The notes beneath the pieces were generated by a model, which did not search any database, had not been told where the DNA came from, and saw only the letters and a list, made by a program, of their open reading frames with translations. DNA of 64,000 nucleotides from Lutibacter agarilyticus. Lineage in GTDB: Bacteria; Bacteroidota; Bacteroidia; Flavobacteriales; Flavobacteriaceae. The translations under genes were made by a program, and so were the position numbers. The stretch lies in the NCBI RefSeq assembly GCF_900188235.1, contig NZ_FZNT01000003.1, positions 248,001 through 312,000 on the forward strand. The letters run 5' to 3'. The stretch's first letter is position 1. Every line of letters starts with the position of its first letter. Positions 62,442-64,000 of the stretch are shown piece by piece.

Positions 62442-64000
62442 TTATAATACGCTTAATATTTGAACCACTATTATTAAAAGTACCATTGCAATAGGATATA
62501 CTGTTGCATACGCTACAGCAGGAGCATCTGTATCAACCAAATTATCAACAGCAGCTAAACCAGGAGTACTTGTCATACTTCCTGTTAGTGTTCCTAATAA
62601 AGTTAATAAATTCATTTTCATAACATAGCGCCCAACAATAGTAACTAGAATCATAGGTACTAAAGTTATTAATATACCATAACCAAATAGTTCCACACCA
62701 TACTCTTGAAAAGTAGTCACTAAACTAGAACCTGCGCTTGTACCAACAGCCGCCAAAAAGAATAGCAACCCAAATTGTCTCAATAATTGGTTAGCACCTC
62801 CAGTCATTGTCCACATAATTGGTCCTGTTTTACCAGTACGACCTAATATTAACCCAACCATTAAAATACCACCTGTTAACCCTAAACTAAATGAAAAATT
62901 ACCAAAATTAAGACTTAATTTACCTACTAAAATTCCAATTAAAATTCCGGCAGCAATTGGAAAAAAGTCAGTACTTGACAGTTTACGATCATCATCCCCA
63001 AAAATACGACTTACATTTTTCATATTTCCTTGATTACACACCACTATTAATTTATCACCAAATTGCAAGGTTGAAGAAGGACTTGGAGAAATATTAATCC
63101 CAGATCTTCTGATACGCGTAACAGTGGCATTGTAGGTGTTTAATATATTTAACTGACCTAATGTTTTTTTAACCACTTCTTTATTTGTTACCAACACTGA
63201 ACGCACTTCATAATTTTTATCAGATGGGATTTCCTCATCTGTTTCAGGACCTACTAAAATTGTAACTCTTTCTAAAGCGTCTAGTGTACCCACAGCCTTT
63301 ATAATATCTCCTTTTTGCAATACTAATTCTCGAGAAGGAGCAATTACATTATTTTCATGCATGACCCTTGAAATAACCGCTTTTGTCATAAAACGAATAT
63401 TTATTTCACCCAAACTTTTCCCAATTACATTTTCATTTTCAACAACATAATATTTTCGTAAAATTTCAGGATAATCCAATGCCAACTCTTCTTTGTACTT
63501 TTTTTCTTCGGAAGCAATTTTAACTCGTATCAATTTCGGCATTAAATTAACAAAAAGAATTACACCAATTACTCCAAACGGATAACCAATACCATAACCT
63601 ATAGATGCCATTGGAGAACCTGTTGTATCAATGGCTGCTGCCAAACCTGGCGTACTGGTTAACGACCCATTTAATAATCCTATACTCAAACTTTTATCAA
63701 TACCTCCAAAATAAGACACACAAAAAGTAATTGCACCTGCACTAATAATTAAAACCGCTGCTAACAATGCTAAATGCCTCCCATTTTGCTTAAAAGATTC
63801 AAAAAAACTTGGTCCTGCCTGAATTCCTATCGTAAAAATAAAAAGCACCAAGCCTAAATATTGAAAATCTTTTGGTATTTGATACCCGTAATGGCCAAAA
63901 ACTAATGCGACAAATATTACTGCCGAAATATCTAATGAAATTCCTTTAATTTTAATTCTACCAATAATAAACCCTATTGCAATAATTAAAAATAGCACAA
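62442..64000 (-). CDS. YidE/AspT-type transporter with two RCK_C (TrkA-C) domains (5' end outside window)
   Basis: About 518 residues are visible. An N-terminal membrane half (FIFTIGIQAGPSFFESFKQNG and the duplication motif GLLNGSLTSTPGLAAAIDTTG), two cytoplasmic RCK_C domains (about 200-330; RVMHENNVIAPSRELVLQKGDIIKAVG), and a second membrane half with the repeated GTLTGSMTSTPGLAAVDNL make up the AspT/YidE antiporter layout. The substrate is probably an organic anion or dicarboxylate; the RCK domains suggest ligand gating. The first codon in view is GTG 63998, but family members have more residues before it, so the gene very probably continues past the window edge. Confidence 0.88.
   Translation of the reverse strand, partial: VLFLIIAIGFIIGRIKIKGISLDISAVIFVALVFGHYGYQIPKDFQYLGLVLFIFTIGIQAGPSFFESFKQNGRHLALLAAVLIISAGAITFCVSYFGGIDKSLSIGLLNGSLTSTPGLAAAIDTTGSPMASIGYGIGYPFGVIGVILFVNLMPKLIRVKIASEEKKYKEELALDYPEILRKYYVVENENVIGKSLGEINIRFMTKAVISRVMHENNVIAPSRELVLQKGDIIKAVGTLDALERVTILVGPETDEEIPSDKNYEVRSVLVTNKEVVKKTLGQLNILNTYNATVTRIRRSGINISPSPSSTLQFGDKLIVVCNQGNMKNVSRIFGDDDRKLSSTDFFPIAAGILIGILVGKLSLNFGNFSFSLGLTGGILMVGLILGRTGKTGPIMWTMTGGANQLLRQFGLLFFLAAVGTSAGSSLVTTFQEYGVELFGYGILITLVPMILVTIVGRYVMKMNLLTLLGTLTGSMTSTPGLAAVDNLVDTDAPAVAYATVYPIAMVLLIIVVQILSVL

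Overview
The window is AT-rich, densely coded DNA from a marine-type flavobacterium (Bacteroidota, Flavobacteriia). The evidence is a PorP/SprF-OmpA gene pair, type IX secretion (T9SS) C-terminal sorting domains, SusC-style plug and carboxypeptidase-regulatory modules, TTTG / TAnnTTTG promoters, and a tmRNA whose tag reads GEDNYALAA. No species can be named from the sequence alone.

Layout. 1-17.2 kb is ordinary chromosome: the end of a PorP/SprF gene and its OmpA/PD40 partner; a giant alpha-2-macroglobulin with a SusC-like plug module at the bait position; kdsA; B12-dependent ribonucleotide reductase; a small cassette (six-helix membrane protein, winged-helix regulator, CreD) with the same operator-like sequence before its first and last genes; a stop-interrupted DUF2809 gene; DUF3820; and an AlaDH/PNT-type dehydrogenase. 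ssrA (tmRNA) lies at 17278-17668. A 23.4-kb genomic island (17657-41080) is inserted at the 3' end of ssrA and bounded by a 19-bp direct repeat. 41.1-54.2 kb holds two small structured-RNA candidates, a YgjV-like membrane protein, two glycosyltransferases, FtsE, a TPR lipoprotein-type periplasmic protein with an outer-membrane barrel, FUSC, a UDG-family protein, CDGSH and a tandem FKBP lipoprotein. 54.2-61.5 kb is a complete trp operon on the minus strand (leader peptide-E-G-D-four-helix protein-C-F-B-A). The window ends with a GIN-domain protein and a YidE/AspT-type transporter.

The island. Its left part is a replication/maintenance module: tyrosine integrase, an unrecognised 690-aa protein, an excisionase-type HTH, an RHH protein, a DUF3987 ATPase and a DUF6371 primase-like protein. 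The last gene carries about 15 copies of TGTATTACA / TGTRATACA in all three reading frames, so they look like replication iterons buried in a coding sequence. A decayed second copy of the DUF3987-DUF6371 junction, with its own iterons, follows and is cut by an IS256 remnant. No relaxase or conjugation gene is present. The right part is one minus-strand operon of three exported proteins (3453, 852 and 288 aa) built from cadherin-like, beta-helix, Calx-beta, NHL, VCBS/FG-GAP, cohesin-like and dockerin-like modules. T9SS sorting domains are present on the first and third. It looks like a mobile surface-adhesin or scaffold system.

The most interesting signals are: the iteron array inside the primase gene; the cohesin/dockerin-like operon with NHL propellers nested inside Calx-beta domains; two divergent small RNAs sharing a conserved linker between hairpins; a WWW trp leader attenuator; a repeated operator around a CreD cassette; and palindromic repeats that have entered reading frames.
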